Assembly: GCA_964023275.1 (NCBI GenBank)
Contig: OZ029927.1
Location: 8,201,062-8,265,061 of the forward strand
From: Norana najaformis
Taxonomy: Eukaryota; Annelida; Clitellata; Crassiclitellata; Hormogastridae
Reading direction: 5' to 3'
DNA: 64,000 nucleotides
Under the pieces are notes generated by a model, which searched no databases, had not been told where the DNA came from, and saw nothing but the letters and a program-made list of their open reading frames with translations. The first letter of the stretch is position 1. The number at the start of each line of letters is the position of its first letter. Positions 20,501 to 31,900 of this stretch are shown in pieces. Position numbers and translations under genes: made by a program.

Positions 20501-22478
20501 GTTTGAGAGATTTGGATTATTTTTGTGTTATGGAAGTAAAACAGTTACTAGGGAGATTGAAAAACATTGGGAAAGACAGAACATGAGAGAGGTATACACA
20601 CAAACAGACAGACAAATGAAAAAAGTGAAATCAGTAGGGTTCAAAGAAACACGAATTCTTGGAGGTTTATGGCAAAAATAAAAAGAATTTGAAAATCAGA
20701 AAAAATAAAGAGCATTAGAGAACTAGATAGATTCAAGCTCAGATTTATTCTTCTCTTTTTTTTCTGTTTTTCTGGAGATTCTTACAATGTCTTGTAAGAA
20801 TCTCTCAGAACTGTTTTGAACACTGCTGTCTGACAGGTATAAATTTTGTGCATAAACTGCCATGTGTTGCTTGTTTTTATCAGGTCAAGCCGAAGACTTA
20901 TACGCTATGAACTGACATATTTACTCTGCAACTTCTTTCCTAACCTCAGCTGCTCAGGGGATGTGGTCATCCATACAGGACATATGCAAATGACCTATTT
21001 TGGACCCATCCCTCTCCCCTGCTAGCACTTTTCTGCATTTGGCATTACCCTCCCCTCCTTTTTGCAAACATCCACACTCCAACAGAGTACTAAGGCTTAG
21101 ACCAGGATATCCTGTTGATCTTATAGGGCTAACTGTGATAAGGGTGGGATACTTTGATACTGCCGCATCCATTAAAAGGGTGCTAATAAGATCCAGTGCA
21201 GCTCACAGATGGTCTGCTGTCTAACCGAAGTCGATACTTAAGGCACAGGCTGTACTGAAATACATACCACATTTTAGATGCGGACGTCTGCATTGGGAAA
21301 ACCTCTTCCTCTTGTCCCTCTTCCTCTTTGCAGACTCCCTCACTGGACAGTCCCCTTACATTCATTGCTGCTTTTGGGATCAAACCGTTAAATGTTTTTG
21401 GATCAAAACATTAAATGTGGGTTAATGCATTTCTGTTTCAGGAGGCAAATGCCTTTGCAGACGAACATAATTTGCTTTTCATGGAAACGTCGGCCAAAAC
21501 AGCGATGAATGTTGCAGAAATATTTCTTGCGATCGGTTAGTACCACATTCAGACTTTCAAGACTTACTGGTCTTCATACTGGTCTTTCATACAAGCGAGT
21601 ACTATGAATGCACATACTTATTGACATGCATATGTACTTTAGTTATAATGACATTAATTGTATTAAATTTGGGGCCTGTGATTGCTGTCACAGAAATAAG
21701 AGTTTTCCTTCTTCATTTGTGGACCTTGTCTGGAACTCGTTGCTTAGTGGAATCCCAAGTGATCTTTATGTCAGTTTAAATCACCCTGTTGACATTAAAC
21801 ATGGGACACTGGATCTGAATGATGCTCAGCTTGTAACACGGAGAGTACAGGTTTGAGTAACCCCCTTGATGGTTAGTGTGTACCATATGACGATGATATT
21901 GTTCTGAACCTTAAGCAAGTCTTTTCAGTCAGAAATGCTCCATGCCTCAGATTCCAATTTACTGGCCATGCAACGTATTAATAATTTAAAATGATATCGC
22001 TTGAATCAGTGTATACATAGTACTTCATTTTGCACCTGCAATATTTTTCTGATTTCTGTATCATGATACTTCGGTGCTGGTTTGAAGGTTTGAAGGGATG
22101 GTTTGAAGTTATGACACTGATGTGGCTGCTTGCAATCAATTAAATATGGAAGTTGGGTAATCCTCCCAGTGGAACACTGCTGTTCCTTCTGGGTTCATCC
22201 TTTGACACTTTTTCATCAGTTCAGCTTTGGTGTAACATATGCTGCACGTCAATGATTGATGAAGCATTTAAAAAATAAACTTGTCATGCATTCATTATAT
22301 TGATGTGCTGTAACTTGAAATATGGTTTTAGTCTAATACGAGCAGCATTCTGTGCGTTTTCATTGCAGCTAAGAAACTCCCGAAGACTGATCCGGCTCTG
22401 ACAGCACAGCCGCACAGGCGAGGTGTCGACCTGACCAGAGAGGAGCGACCAAGCTCAGCCATTGGCTGCTGCAACTGA
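17363..22478 (+). CDS. RAB5: Rab5 small GTPase, complete five-exon gene
   Basis: Join 17363-17519, 18614-18765, 20231-20353, 21442-21535 and 22369-22478 gives 211 codons, about the usual Rab5 length (215). All introns are GT-AG. Seen: P-loop GESAVGKS (residues 25-32), effector region ESTIGAAF, switch II WDTAGQE (72-78), NKTD (131-134), ETSAK (159-163) and a C-terminal GCCN for geranylgeranylation. The Rab5-type run [10 protein letters not shown] is intact. Rab5 controls early-endosome fusion and endocytic sorting, cycling between GDP and GTP on endosomal membranes. The start is chosen because MAATPQ leads straight into the conserved QFKLVLLGE and a TGT-rich non-coding region precedes it. Introns hold LINE-P, SINE-B and R400 repeats. 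No disabling change was found. Confidence 0.97.
17920..18273 (+). mobile_element. LINE-P 3' end in Rab5 intron 1
   Basis: Same 3' end as at 0.76-1.06 kb: a [21 protein letters not shown] C-terminus near 18010-18060, then CCTATTGATTTTATGTTGACG and a GCACTTTAGAAATTTAAAGATTACG end. Sense orientation to Rab5. Confidence 0.75.
18614..18765 (+). CDS. RAB5: Rab5 exon 2
   Basis: Acceptor GATTGCAG. Encodes AFLTQTV, switch [13 protein letters not shown], the interswitch and the YRGAQAAIV strand. Ends in phase 0 at AATCAG|GTCAGA. Confidence 0.95.
19250..19395 (+). repeat. SINE-B fragment in Rab5 intron 2
   Basis: Contains TTTCAAGCCTCCCCTGAGGC and CATCGAGCAAGTCC, matching the body of the copies at 20.0 and 28.4 kb. 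It ends in a LINE-like GAGGCGCTGTGTAAATAC tail. Confidence 0.55.
19500..20030. repeat. ATT/TTA microsatellites and a short duplicated segment
   Basis: TTA/ATT runs at 19515-19555 and 19960-20005. Between them, CATATGATCTCTCAGG and CTTATGATCCATCAGG belong to two related blocks of about 200 bp (near 19555 and 19795). Confidence 0.5.
20035..20165 (-). repeat. SINE-B, tRNA-derived head on the minus strand
   Basis: The minus strand shows an A-box (CAATTGGTTAGAGCACTTGG) and a B-box (AGGTTCGAGACTCCC) with tRNA-like spacing. The SINE-B body follows (GGACCTTGAGCAAGTCC). It is not a tRNA gene: no acceptor stem closes and the body continues past the T-arm position. Confidence 0.75.
20231..20353 (+). 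CDS. RAB5: Rab5 exon 3
   Basis: Acceptor CATTGTAG. Encodes the helix [13 protein letters not shown] and the guanine-base motif NKTD. Ends in phase 0 at GAA|GTAAGT. Confidence 0.95.
20985..21395 (+). repeat. R400 interspersed repeat, copy 1 (Rab5 intron 3)
   Basis: A ~400-bp block shared with 25.04-25.41 and 37.38-37.74 kb. Common words are CTGTTGATCTTATAGGGCTAAC, GGTCTGCTGTCTAACCGAAG and a CCTCTTTGCAGAC run near the 3' end. Similar CCTCC..TTTGCAAACATCC sequence stands near the start, giving short direct repeats at both ends. No coding frame; class unknown. Confidence 0.7.
21442..21535 (+). CDS. RAB5: Rab5 exon 4
   Basis: Acceptor TTTCAG. Encodes [19 protein letters not shown] and the following helix. 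Ends in phase 1 at GATCG|GTTAGT. Confidence 0.95.
22369..22478 (+). CDS. RAB5: Rab5 exon 5
   Basis: Acceptor CATTGCAG. Encodes AKKLPK, the variable tail and the prenylated GCCN end. Stop TGA at 22476-22478. Confidence 0.95.
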
Positions 22479-22898
22479 GTAACTGCGTCGTCGTCACTGG
22501 CACTGAAACCAGACACTGTTAGTTACATGTAACATGCCGTGACAATGACTTGTACATGTCACTCGAATTGTCGCTTGTGCTAACGTTTGCCATCCAGAGG
22601 TAGCTCGTCATGTCATGTCGGATGACAGGCTGGAGGCGTCGCTTTCGTTGTGCAAGATAAGAGACCTCTTCTGATTGGTCGACTGCATTCTATATGACAA
22701 TGATGTTGTTCTGAACTTTGTTGATGCGTTGTTGCTTACTTTAGTCTTTGGATTATGTCGGATATTCTTCATTTTGATTAGAGTCTTTATGTATGAAATT
22801 GTGTAGAATGTCTTTAGTAGATTTTGGTGTCTTCATTTCCTAGCAGCCACATGTATAGGTGTGCAATTTGTACCATAAACAGCAATTGATAGTTTCCC
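22479..22898 (+). other. Probable Rab5 3' UTR
   Basis: No frame and no recognisable repeat. A polyadenylation site was not assigned. Confidence 0.4.
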
Positions 22899-23240
22899 TG
22901 TATGCACTGGTTCATACTATTTCTCACTGAAAATACATTTTCCTTCCACTGGTTCAGACTATCTTGCATCTGGGAAACATTTTACTCCAATGGTTCAGAC
23001 TATCTTGCATGCAAGATACATTTTCCTTCCACTGGTTCAGGCTACCTCTCACTGAAGATACATTTTCCTCCAAATGATTCAGGCTATCTCTCACTGAAGA
23101 TACATTTTCCTTCCACTGGTTCAGGCTATCTCTCGCTGAAGATACATTTTCCTTCCACTGGTTCAGACTACCTTGCCTGCAAGGTACATTTTAATCCAGC
23201 TGCTTCAAACTATCTGCCACTGAAGGTACGTTTTCCTCCT
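22899..23240. repeat. 42-bp minisatellite, about eight copies
   Basis: Units read CATTTTCCTTCCACTGGTTCAG.CTATCT..C.CTGAAGATA, each close to 42 bp. Copies begin near 22934, 22978, 23019, 23061, 23102, 23144 and 23186, with a partial one before. Because 42 is a multiple of three, one plus frame (22902-23333) stays open and reads a 14-residue repeat (IHFPSTGSGYLSLK). No promoter or splice evidence makes it a gene. Confidence 0.85.
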
Positions 23241-24304
23241 GCCAGCCACAAATTGCAACCTGGCCATGTGTATGGTTCCGTCAGCTTTTTTATGTCCATT
23301 TATATGTTGTCACTGTTGCTGTTGTCTTTCTGATGTGTTGTACATTTCAGCAGTTCTCAGTGCACAACCAGTTGCACTGATCGTTATGATAGTGCCACAC
23401 GATTGGACACTGTTGCATGCACTCACTGCACTTTTGACTTAGCAGGCAAAGTTCTGATATTCTGATAAGGACGTGATGACAAAAGGCACATTTGCACCAC
23501 TTCTGGGTGTTCAGGCACCACTTCAGGCATTTTGGTGTATGTTAACGTCGTAGTGTAATATGACCGCCAAGTTTTATTGATGGTACATTTAGGAGCATTT
23601 TGTTGCATTTTCCTCTGGGTGTTGGATGTCATTTTTATTTGACTGTTGTTTGCCAAAATGGAAAACTACAGTGGTGGGCTTTAGAAATGAAGAACATTTT
23701 TTCACCTATTTAAAATATTATTTACGTAATAAAAACTCCTCTGCAGTAGGTGTGTGATGTGATGTGAAGGGGTTTCAGGTGGACATTTTAAGATGATTTG
23801 AAGTAGGTGTTTGAGATCATTTAATGGATTTCAAGTAGACATTAATATCATCTAAACTTGTCTATGCCAGCAGAACTTGGTCCTAACAAACTGGAAAATA
23901 TCGTCAGAAATTTTCAGATGTCAGAAACTGGAAAACATCATTCGGAGTATGGTAGCCTTAATGGATAATATGTACATTAAAAGCAATCAACTGACTTGAT
24001 AAGAAATTCCGAGGAGGTTGTTTGATTGAGTTTTCAACACTGTTTCTCAACAGAACTCATTCAACAGCTTTCATCAGCTTATGATTTCAGCAGTTAAGAG
24101 AAAACTAAGAAGATATGCTACGAGGGTCAAAGGCGCCAAACTGATAATTCTTTGTATAGAATTTTACAAAATATAAATCTGCTACAAGGGTTCAGAAAAA
24201 TATGGACATTTCTTTTAGCCAAACGGATGCAGAACTTGCAAGTCTTACATTAATACACAAAGTATTATCTGCAAAACTTTTGTAAGGTACTTAAAAGGCG
24301 CAAT
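23241..24304. other. Intergenic, no gene seen
   Basis: Short local duplications (TTTCAGGTGGACATT / TTTCAAGTAGACATT near 23775-23850; CAGAAACTGGAAAA near 23890-23935). Nothing coding. Confidence 0.45.
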
Positions 24305-24820
24305 ATTAAGTGTCTACATACATACGTACATGCATAAATACATCTGCTAAGAGCAGACATTAGCGTGGCTGAATAGCTTGCAGACAAACTGTTTGGTGTC
24401 ATAGCATATTTGCTGCACTGCCAGTAGTAGTTTCAGATGTTTAACAACATCTTTCGGCATCAAAGGCCATGGATGTCGATTGGAAGAAATTTGTACACTG
24501 CCGGATGCTTGACTACTTGCTATGAAAGGCTACATCAGTTTATGGCTATAGGCCACACTGACTGTCCCTTATTACCAGACACTTTTGTCTTTGAGCATTC
24601 TGGATACTTTAGTGTCAGCTTTTTTACAGACATTGCTTTTAATGGTGTACAAGAATGTACAGCAAAGTATTGCTGTTGTTTACACATTCAAATAATGCCG
24701 ACTTTAAAAATGAAAATGGTTTAAAACAAAGCAGTTACTTGTGTGGCTGCCTACAGTTACTCACTACAAGTCTTAATTGTATTGTAAGCATAAATGTTTG
24801 TAATATTCGTTAATGTTGCA
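24305..24820 (+). repeat. R500 interspersed repeat, copy 1, with inserted R105 piece
   Basis: Aligns with 50.69-51.11 kb along its length: AAAGGCGC..TGTCTACATACATAC at the start, GCTGAATAGCTTGCAGACA, TTTAATGGTGTACAAGAATG, and a common end TTACTCACTACAAGT. Here about 50 bp of R105 (TTTAACAACATCTTTCGGC, 24431-24482) interrupts or replaces the alignment. No coding frame. Confidence 0.65.
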
Positions 24821-25039
24821 TGTACTTTTACTGGTGTTTTGGTTCATTTGTCAACACAGTTTTCTTCCCACTGTGCATAGGGAGTTCTAAGCCCCTTAGT
24901 GGCATTTTTTGTCTTGTGATTGAATTGCTTTGTGAACCAAAAGGGCCACTCCTACTAGGACTAATGTTCACTGATACTGCTAAATAATGAACACTTTGGG
25001 GTAGTCCACAAAGGATGTCTTCAAAAAATGACTTCTGAT

Positions 25040-25410
25040 GCTTTGGATCCCTCCCTTCCGTTGTCCGCATTTGCATTATCTTTTACGTTCCCACATGCCT
25101 GCTTAGCACTAATGCCTAGATTAGGCTACCCTGTTGATCTTGCAGGGCTAACTATGCTATGGGGTGGGTTACTTTGATTCTGACTCATGGAGTAAAAGGA
25201 CTCTAATTGGGTCCAGTGCAGTACAGACTGTCTATTGTCTGACTGAAGTTGCTATGTAATGCACAGGCTGCTGAAATAACTGTATGTTACAATTTTAGAA
25301 GCAGACGTTGTCATAGCCCTCCCCTTGTTCACATTTGAGTGACCCGTCCATCCCTCCCTCCCTCTTTGTGGATGTCCTTAATGGACGAACCTTTAACTGA
25401 CATTTGGCTT
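25040..25410 (+). repeat. R400 interspersed repeat, copy 2
   Basis: Shares CTACCCTGTTGATCTTGCAG, GTCCAGTGCAGTACAGACTG and the CCTCCCTCTTTGTGGATGTCC end with the 21.0 and 37.4 kb copies. Confidence 0.7.
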
Positions 25411-26040
25411 TGGCTGTTGTCGATGTTGCTAATCTGTTCTGGCAGTCAACAGATGAGAAAAGGTTGAACTGAGTTACTGGAGTTATTCTGGTCATTTATA
25501 TAGCGCCTTCTGAGAGAAGCTTCTCAGCAGAATCCGCCAGGAGTGCGGGAAATGAACGTGAAAAATCTTGCAAGTAAATAACTAGGATTCTTTTTCTTCT
25601 GTTTGTTTCGGAAGCATCGATGTGTAAATAGAACAGATTTTTAAATGTATTTAATTTTCTGCATGCGAGTCGTCTGTTCTCTTGACCTTTGGCAATGTAC
25701 TTCTTTTCTGACAATGTATGATGATTGGATTAGTGCTGTCATTGTCACTGGTCATATAAAAATGCATATTATCATTTGGTTTTTTAGCAAATGAGCAGAG
25801 CCCTAGGTCTCTATGATACAGACATTGTATGCTAAAGGTCTTGAGTCAGTTGAATCCAATAAGAATTGACCTGGATCAAAAGAAATGCTAAAAGAAATGG
25901 TAATTGCTCTGATTTTGAAATTTTTACTCTTGATTGTTGTGATAAAGAATTGTCTTCTCAGATTGTAGCTTTGTTTCCTAACATGTTGCCCTAAATAATT
26001 CTTCTGGATAAAAGTTTCGTTAATACATTGAAGTTCGAGT
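25411..26040. other. Intergenic, nothing recognised
   Basis: No frame or family identified. Confidence 0.45.
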
Positions 26041-26045
26041 GCTAA

Positions 26046-26528
26046 TTAACACAGATAAGCAGAATACCCTATGGTCATGTCATACCTTGTCAAAACGCCA
26101 TCGTTGTTTCGCAGTGGTTGACTGCATGAATGAACCATTGTCGCCCAACTCCGTCTGTCTAGCATGGCGCCCAGCAAACTGACCCCTGGTAGGTTGGTCC
26201 ATGTCATAACGTTGTCAATCCAGCATATTCTTGGTCTTCCATGGCCTCGGTTCCCCTCAACAAGACCTGTCATCACACTGTCGTCAACGGTATCATCTGG
26301 CTGTCTCATTACATGTCCGAGATAACATAGCTTACGAGATTTAATATGGTGCTTTGAAATACCTCCTGCCGTATTAAAGTGAGCCAGGACCATCTTAAGT
26401 TCTTCAGCACTTAAGAAGGGGTGAAGGATGGAATGATAACACATCAGCAGTCCATTTGAAAGCAGCTTGGTAAAGACGGAAGACATATTAGCAGTTGTAG
26501 GAAGTGAAAACTGCCAACTGTGTTGCAC
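26046..26528 (-). pseudogene. Non-LTR reverse transcriptase C-terminal fragment
   Basis: An open frame of 160 codons includes RKLCYLGHVMRQ, GRPRICWIDNVMTWT and DRRSWATMVHS. This is the classic tail of RTE-like or related LINE proteins (KLxYxGHVxR.. RGRPxxxWxDNIxxWT.. DRxxWRxxV). No catalytic FADD-type segment is present, so it is a 5'-truncated copy. A shorter relative lies at 30.36-30.50 kb. Confidence 0.75.
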
Positions 26529-26639
26529 AGATTAGTTATCTAATTTTAACGATTTCATCATGAATAAACAGGCAAGAAAAGTCTGATATAGCTACTAATG
26601 CAGCTCTCTGACTCACTGATACCTTGAATAAGGTGGGCG

Positions 26640-27175
26640 ATGATAAATCCACAGGTTCTGAGAGTTATGGATCATAGATTGAAACTGGCACTTCGTCCAA
26701 CTTTGTAGAAAATGCGGTGGTGTATATTGCTGGTTTTGTTGTTCGTAAGATAACAAAACACCTTGCTTGCAATAACTGTAGAGATGCCCTGTTTTGGAAC
26801 AAAGGTGGTGATGAGCTATTTCCTAATGGTTTTGGACTTCTGGAAACCAAAGACTGTGGCGGTCTCCTGCAACCTTCAAATGATGTTATAATGCTCTGCA
26901 AAGCTACTGAGTCACACTTCAGAAGTAAGATGGGTCCAAAAGACAAACCAGTACTTGCTACAAGCCTGAAAACTGTTCTAAGGACATGTGTATTTCAATC
27001 CTTCATGGAATGCAACATCTTTTCAGCACTAACGGACCATTTATCAGGCACTGAGCCAATTAGGGATCAACGGGTTCTGCTGATAAGACAGCTGTTGAAT
27101 AATATCTTTGCTGTCATCTGCACCACCAGTGCAAATGCTTCACAAAAAGCATTCGAACAAACCAAGCGATTCTAA
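26640..27175 (+). pseudogene. P-element/THAP9-type transposase C-terminal fragment
   Basis: The frame reads VYIAGFVVRKITKHLACNNC, then a segment with GGLLQPSNDVIMLCKATE. These match the C-terminal region of P-element-like (THAP9-related) transposases: AGYVVRKL.., a CxxC pair, then GGL..PS..V......E. The start Met at 26717 is probably internal, since related residues appear upstream around a stop. No THAP domain or catalytic core is present nearby, so this is a fragment of a cut-and-paste DNA transposon. Confidence 0.7.
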
Positions 27176-27389
27176 TTAAATAAAACTAATTTTTAGTGGC
27201 TAGTAGAACATACTGATCTGTTATTACTACTTAGGATATGAATAAGGATATGAATACTTGGTAACAATGTTACTATTTGATCCAATTATTCTGCTTGCAT
27301 AATTGTCAGTTTTGTTACAAATTTCAGTTTGGATTCAACTTGATATCTTCCATGCTATCCTTTCGATAGCCATAGATTTCCACCCCTCA

Positions 27390-27738
27390 GGGAATAAGCT
27401 ACCCCAGAATTACAACAATTATCTAATCCATCATGCAAACTCACCAATACTTCACTTCTTGCAATTGCTATACATGTCTTTAACTCAAAGATGAAAACAT
27501 TACTTTTTCAAAAAACTTATCCTGATTCTTCCTCTTCTCTTTATCTCTCTTCTCACTTCATTTTCAAGCACTATCCACCATAGATGTCCAACTGTCTGCC
27601 TGCCTGACTCTGGGATCTGACCTGGAACCGAACCGTTTTTGCCTATCGATTTTGTTTTGACCTTGCGACTGTATATAAGCTGGTTGCTGTGACTTAGCTT
27701 TCGTAGGGCACTGTAGAAATCTCAAGATTACGATTCTT
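27390..27738 (+). mobile_element. LINE-P 3' end
   Basis: CTCACCAATACTTCAC.., then ATCGATTTTGTTTTGACC and GGGCACTGTAGAAATCTCAAG; the same family as at 0.76-1.06 kb. Confidence 0.75.
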
Positions 27739-27876
27739 AATAAGCATATGAACTGCATACATCTAGGATAACAGCAGAATAAAGCATGCATTTATTTTCA
27801 GGCATATAGTCAATTTGTCTACCCGTAGTTGTAAACCAATAAAGTAATCATTCATAAAACATACTTTGCTGACCTG

Positions 27877-28085
27877 ATTAGCTACATGGGTACATCGAGG
27901 CGCCTCTGAACGTGAGGATGCCGGTTTCCATACCGATTGTGGCTATATTTCCGAGAACTTAATCTCGGGCTAGCACGGTCCGTACACGGGGTTCCTTAAA
28001 TGGCAAGAAGCGTGGTGAAGGGAGCGAATTAATTGCAAATGAACAGGGTCAAGGCCCTACGGTCGCTATAGAAAACTTAGAAAAA
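27877..28085 (+). repeat. SINE-A, near full length
   Basis: Head TAGCTACATGGGTACATCG, B-box-like CGGTTTCCATACCG, body CTAGCACGGTCCGTACACGGGG and end CTACGGTCGCTATAGAAAAC. Part of the middle is rearranged. Confidence 0.7.
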
Positions 28086-28354
28086 ATTAACTTAGTTTAT
28101 GTTACGCGCTTTCGTGGAAGACTAGTTATGTTTAAGCGCGCTATAAATGTTAGCTTACTTACTTACTAAAAAAACCGCGTACATTTTACACTTTCGTGAG
28201 ATGGTTACGAATGCTATTTGTACGTCTGCTGGTAAAACTTTCAACGTAACTAAAATACTATAATCTGTACTGTTTCTTCTCACTTTAAAAAAAATAAGTT
28301 ATTTTTCTCACTTTGTTAGGGTGACTTTTTTTCAAAAATCTTGTCTGAAGGTGT

Positions 28355-28585
28355 GGAGCTGTAGGTAGAGAGCGATTTAGTGCATTGGACCTATGGGGAC
28401 TTACAGTACTTTAAATCATCAAACATACCTTCCACTTTTGAAGCCGAGCTCTCGGCTTATAACTTGGAGTGTATGGGTTTGAGTCTCCCCCGAAGCGGTT
28501 ACTGTTTAGGGGCCTCGAGCAAGACCTTCATGGATGATTGCTCAGTGCTATTAATCGTGCTCAGTAATGACACAGACACTTAAAA
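28355..28585 (+). repeat. SINE-B copy, plus strand
   Basis: A tRNA-like head (GCTGTAGGTAGAGAGCG), a B-box (GGGTTTGAGTCTCCC) and the SINE-B body (GGCCTCGAGCAAGACC, TTGCTCAGTGC). About 60 bp is inserted between the A and B boxes. Confidence 0.6.
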
Positions 28586-28805
28586 CAACACATTTATTTA
28601 TATGTTTATTTTTTGTTTAAAGCACTTGTTGCACTCGCAGAGTCTGTGAATCAGAACCCGAAGCACGGGTGAATTTTTGCTCAGGGCCAAGCTGTAGTTG
28701 TGCAAAGGCCAGAGTCAGAGTGGGTCTTGACATGTGATTCAAAGTTTAATGTGAATTTCAGTAGTGTTTGTAGAGGCCTTTAAGCAGTTTTGCTGCCTTT
28801 TGTAG

Positions 28806-28938
28806 AACTGGTCTCAAGACTCAGCCAGAGTCCAAGTGTCCAGAGCTGCTGGCCAAATTCTGTGATAGGCTTCTAACAAAAAATTCATCAACAAAGAGGG
28901 TGACATCTGAAGAAATAGCAGGAAAACTGGGCGAAGCG
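28806..28938 (+). CDS. CUL5: Cullin-5 exon, start of cullin-homology segment
   Basis: Acceptor TTTTGTAG. Reads TGLKTQPESKCPELLAKFC, then RVTSEEIAGKLGEA, ending at GCG|GTAACT in phase 0. The TQPESKCPELLA run is diagnostic of cullin-5. Confidence 0.85.
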
Positions 28939-31900
28939 GTAACTGACTCGTTCCTCTTCTTTCATTACTGTATAGCTGTATCTTAATGTTCTGTTACAGA
29001 ATTTAATGTTCTGTTGTTGGATTTTGGTCTGACCTAATCTTGAAACATCTATAGTGCTGTTTTCATAATACGCAAGTTATCAACAGATGACTGCAATTAA
29101 GCAAAACTGCTCTGTAAATTGATCCTGGACAGAACAAGTCAGGATCCATGAAGTCCAAAAAACCAGATGAAGGGCTATGCAGGATAGATAGCTGTCCAAA
29201 AAGATGAGATTTCAGTATAGTTGTAGATGCAATTAGATGGATTTCAACATTCTTGGATTATAGTTTGTGATCTTATGCAGTTATTATTACAATTAAGAAG
29301 TGTTCATAACTGTAGTGTTGTAACATAATTGTTGTTTGTTTTCAATTTAACTCCAGCAGTTATTTACTATGGATTTATTAATTTACAATGTATTTATTTA
29401 GTTGTAACTGTGTTGACTGTATTGCTATAGATGCTGTTGATGCCGTATATTCGAAGCAAAGATGTTTTCTTTAAGTATCATATTGCTCTACTCAAGTCCC
29501 GTCTTATTCGTAACTTGTCAGCCAACAGTGAAAGTGAAGAGATTTTGATCGAAAGACTGCGAGTGAGTTTTTGTTATTCCCTCGTTAAGTGTAACATGAG
29601 CTATGTTGAATTAGAATTAGTATGGCTCCATTTGCAGAAAACTTCACAGTGGCATGGTAACCAAGTAACTAACATGTTTGCTTTTCACCTCTGTGACCCT
29701 GGTTTGAATCCTGGACCCATCATCTGAAATTGACATGTGTTGAATTTGTTGAACTGGGCATAACCTCAGAGGTCATCATCTTCGATATGTGTTCCCTCTT
29801 AATCTCCAACCATTCCCCAGTGGCATTGAATGGTTCCAGCATGTTCTATGAGGCTCTCTGAAGGTGCTATATAAATAACCAGATACATTAACACTTAACC
29901 TATGTTTTGAATGGTTATTCTGTCTGGGTCAGCCAAGAAGACAAATTCTTGGCTTCACTTGAATCTGTTAGACAACCAAGTTTGAATGTGAGTTAGTTAG
30001 TTATCCAAACTTATACTGTAGCGCCATTTAACATGGCATGATGTTAATCAAGACGCTTAATGCAGCAGCTCAATGCCTTCAAGTGTGTATTTTATGCTTG
30101 TTTTTGTTTGCAGGAAGTTGGCATTCCAGGAGATGATATAGGGAGGATGGTCAGAATGTTTCAGGATACTAAATTTAGCAGTGATCTCAACATGGCATTC
30201 ATACAGGCTTATGAACATTCTGCAGGTGCAGTTTCTCCACAAATGAAATAGATTGTATCCAGCAGTTTATAGGCTTACAGAAAGCATTTGGTAACGTAAT
30301 GTTATTGGAATTTAACATAATAATCCTGATTGACAGCAACAGTTAACGTAATTTTTCATTGCAGTCATGTCATGCACCAATGTCGCTGCGCGACGGTTGG
30401 CTACATGAATGGACTAGAGCTCTCCATTGACGCCTATTGCGTGCAGCAGCGAGAAGATAAGAACCAGAAAGGTTAGTCCAGGAAAGAATATTGCAGTTAT
30501 GCCTGTTAAAGTGTAGCATACCACTGTCAGTGATGCCATAATAAAGCCATAAGTTGCCGCTGTGAGTTACCTTTTTAAAGTTTAATTTACTACTAGCAGC
30601 ACTGTACAGACGTCAGTGCTTCTGTACACAGGTGCTTATGTAGCCACACACACACGCGCACACATGCACACACACACACCTACACGCACACACAAAGCAC
30701 TTATTACACACGCCAAGCCAGTAAATCTGAATCTGAGGCGTGGAAATCTTGGAGAGGAACCATAAAAATTTCCAGACACAAAAGAAAATTTGTGTGACAA
30801 TTGTGGACTCATTCACCTTCATGGTACTGAATGCAGGTGCATGGTCTCGGAGTAGAGAACGTGCAACCGTGACCTTGCCAACAGAACTTGAAAACTACTT
30901 GCCTGAAGTAGAGGCTTTTTATGGACAGAAATACTGCAGACGCCGAATCCAGTGGCAACATGCACTGTCAAGCGGAAGTGTCAGTTACTGATTATTAGTA
31001 CAGATTTGTTTTGCGTGCACACACACACACACGAATACACACACACACAAAGCACTTGTTACTTGCGCCAAGCCAGTAAATCTGAATCTGAATCATTTTT
31101 TTTTGAGAGAGAGAGAGATTTATTAACAACCAAAAATAATTAACAAATACAATTATAGTCTGTCACATACAGTGGTGCCAATGGGCTGACCTAAAAGGAA
31201 CAAACAGTTCTGCTACGAAGGTCACCTATTTACATCATGGATTACAAATAGGTGACAGTATAATACTGAGTAAAACAATTAATAATCTAAAATATAAAGT
31301 AATTTTTATAATCAATGTCATTGCATAAACCTAAACAAAACCAAAAAAACACTTAACTAAGAACCAAAAATACTTAGCTAAGTGCACTGAGTATATGAGA
31401 TTTTAGACTTGTTTTAAACTGGTATAATGTTGGCAAGCTAGTAAGAACAGTTGGCAGAGAATTCCAGAATGACGGTCCACAAATTATAATACTAAACTCT
31501 ATATTAGTAGTGTGAACAGAATGTTTATGATACATATGAGATAATCGTGTATAGTGATCATGCGCATCTGAATTCATACAAAAGTATTGGTAGAAGTCCA
31601 CTGGTAATAGATTATTTTTTAGTTTAAACATAAATAAACCTAAAAGGCAATATTCCTTGACTATGAAAGGACAATCGAGTGCTGGTTCTGAAGGGTAGAT
31701 TAAATATAATTCTGATGATGCGTTTCTGTAGGGTTCTAAGATTAGACAGGCGAGTATGATATGTGGAAGCCCAAACAATGTTGCAATACGAGATATATGG
31801 ATATATTAAGGAGTAATATAAGTTCAATAATATATTTTGGGGTAATTTGTGGCGAATACGAGAGATAATACCAACATTTTTTGATATTTTTTTAGATATG

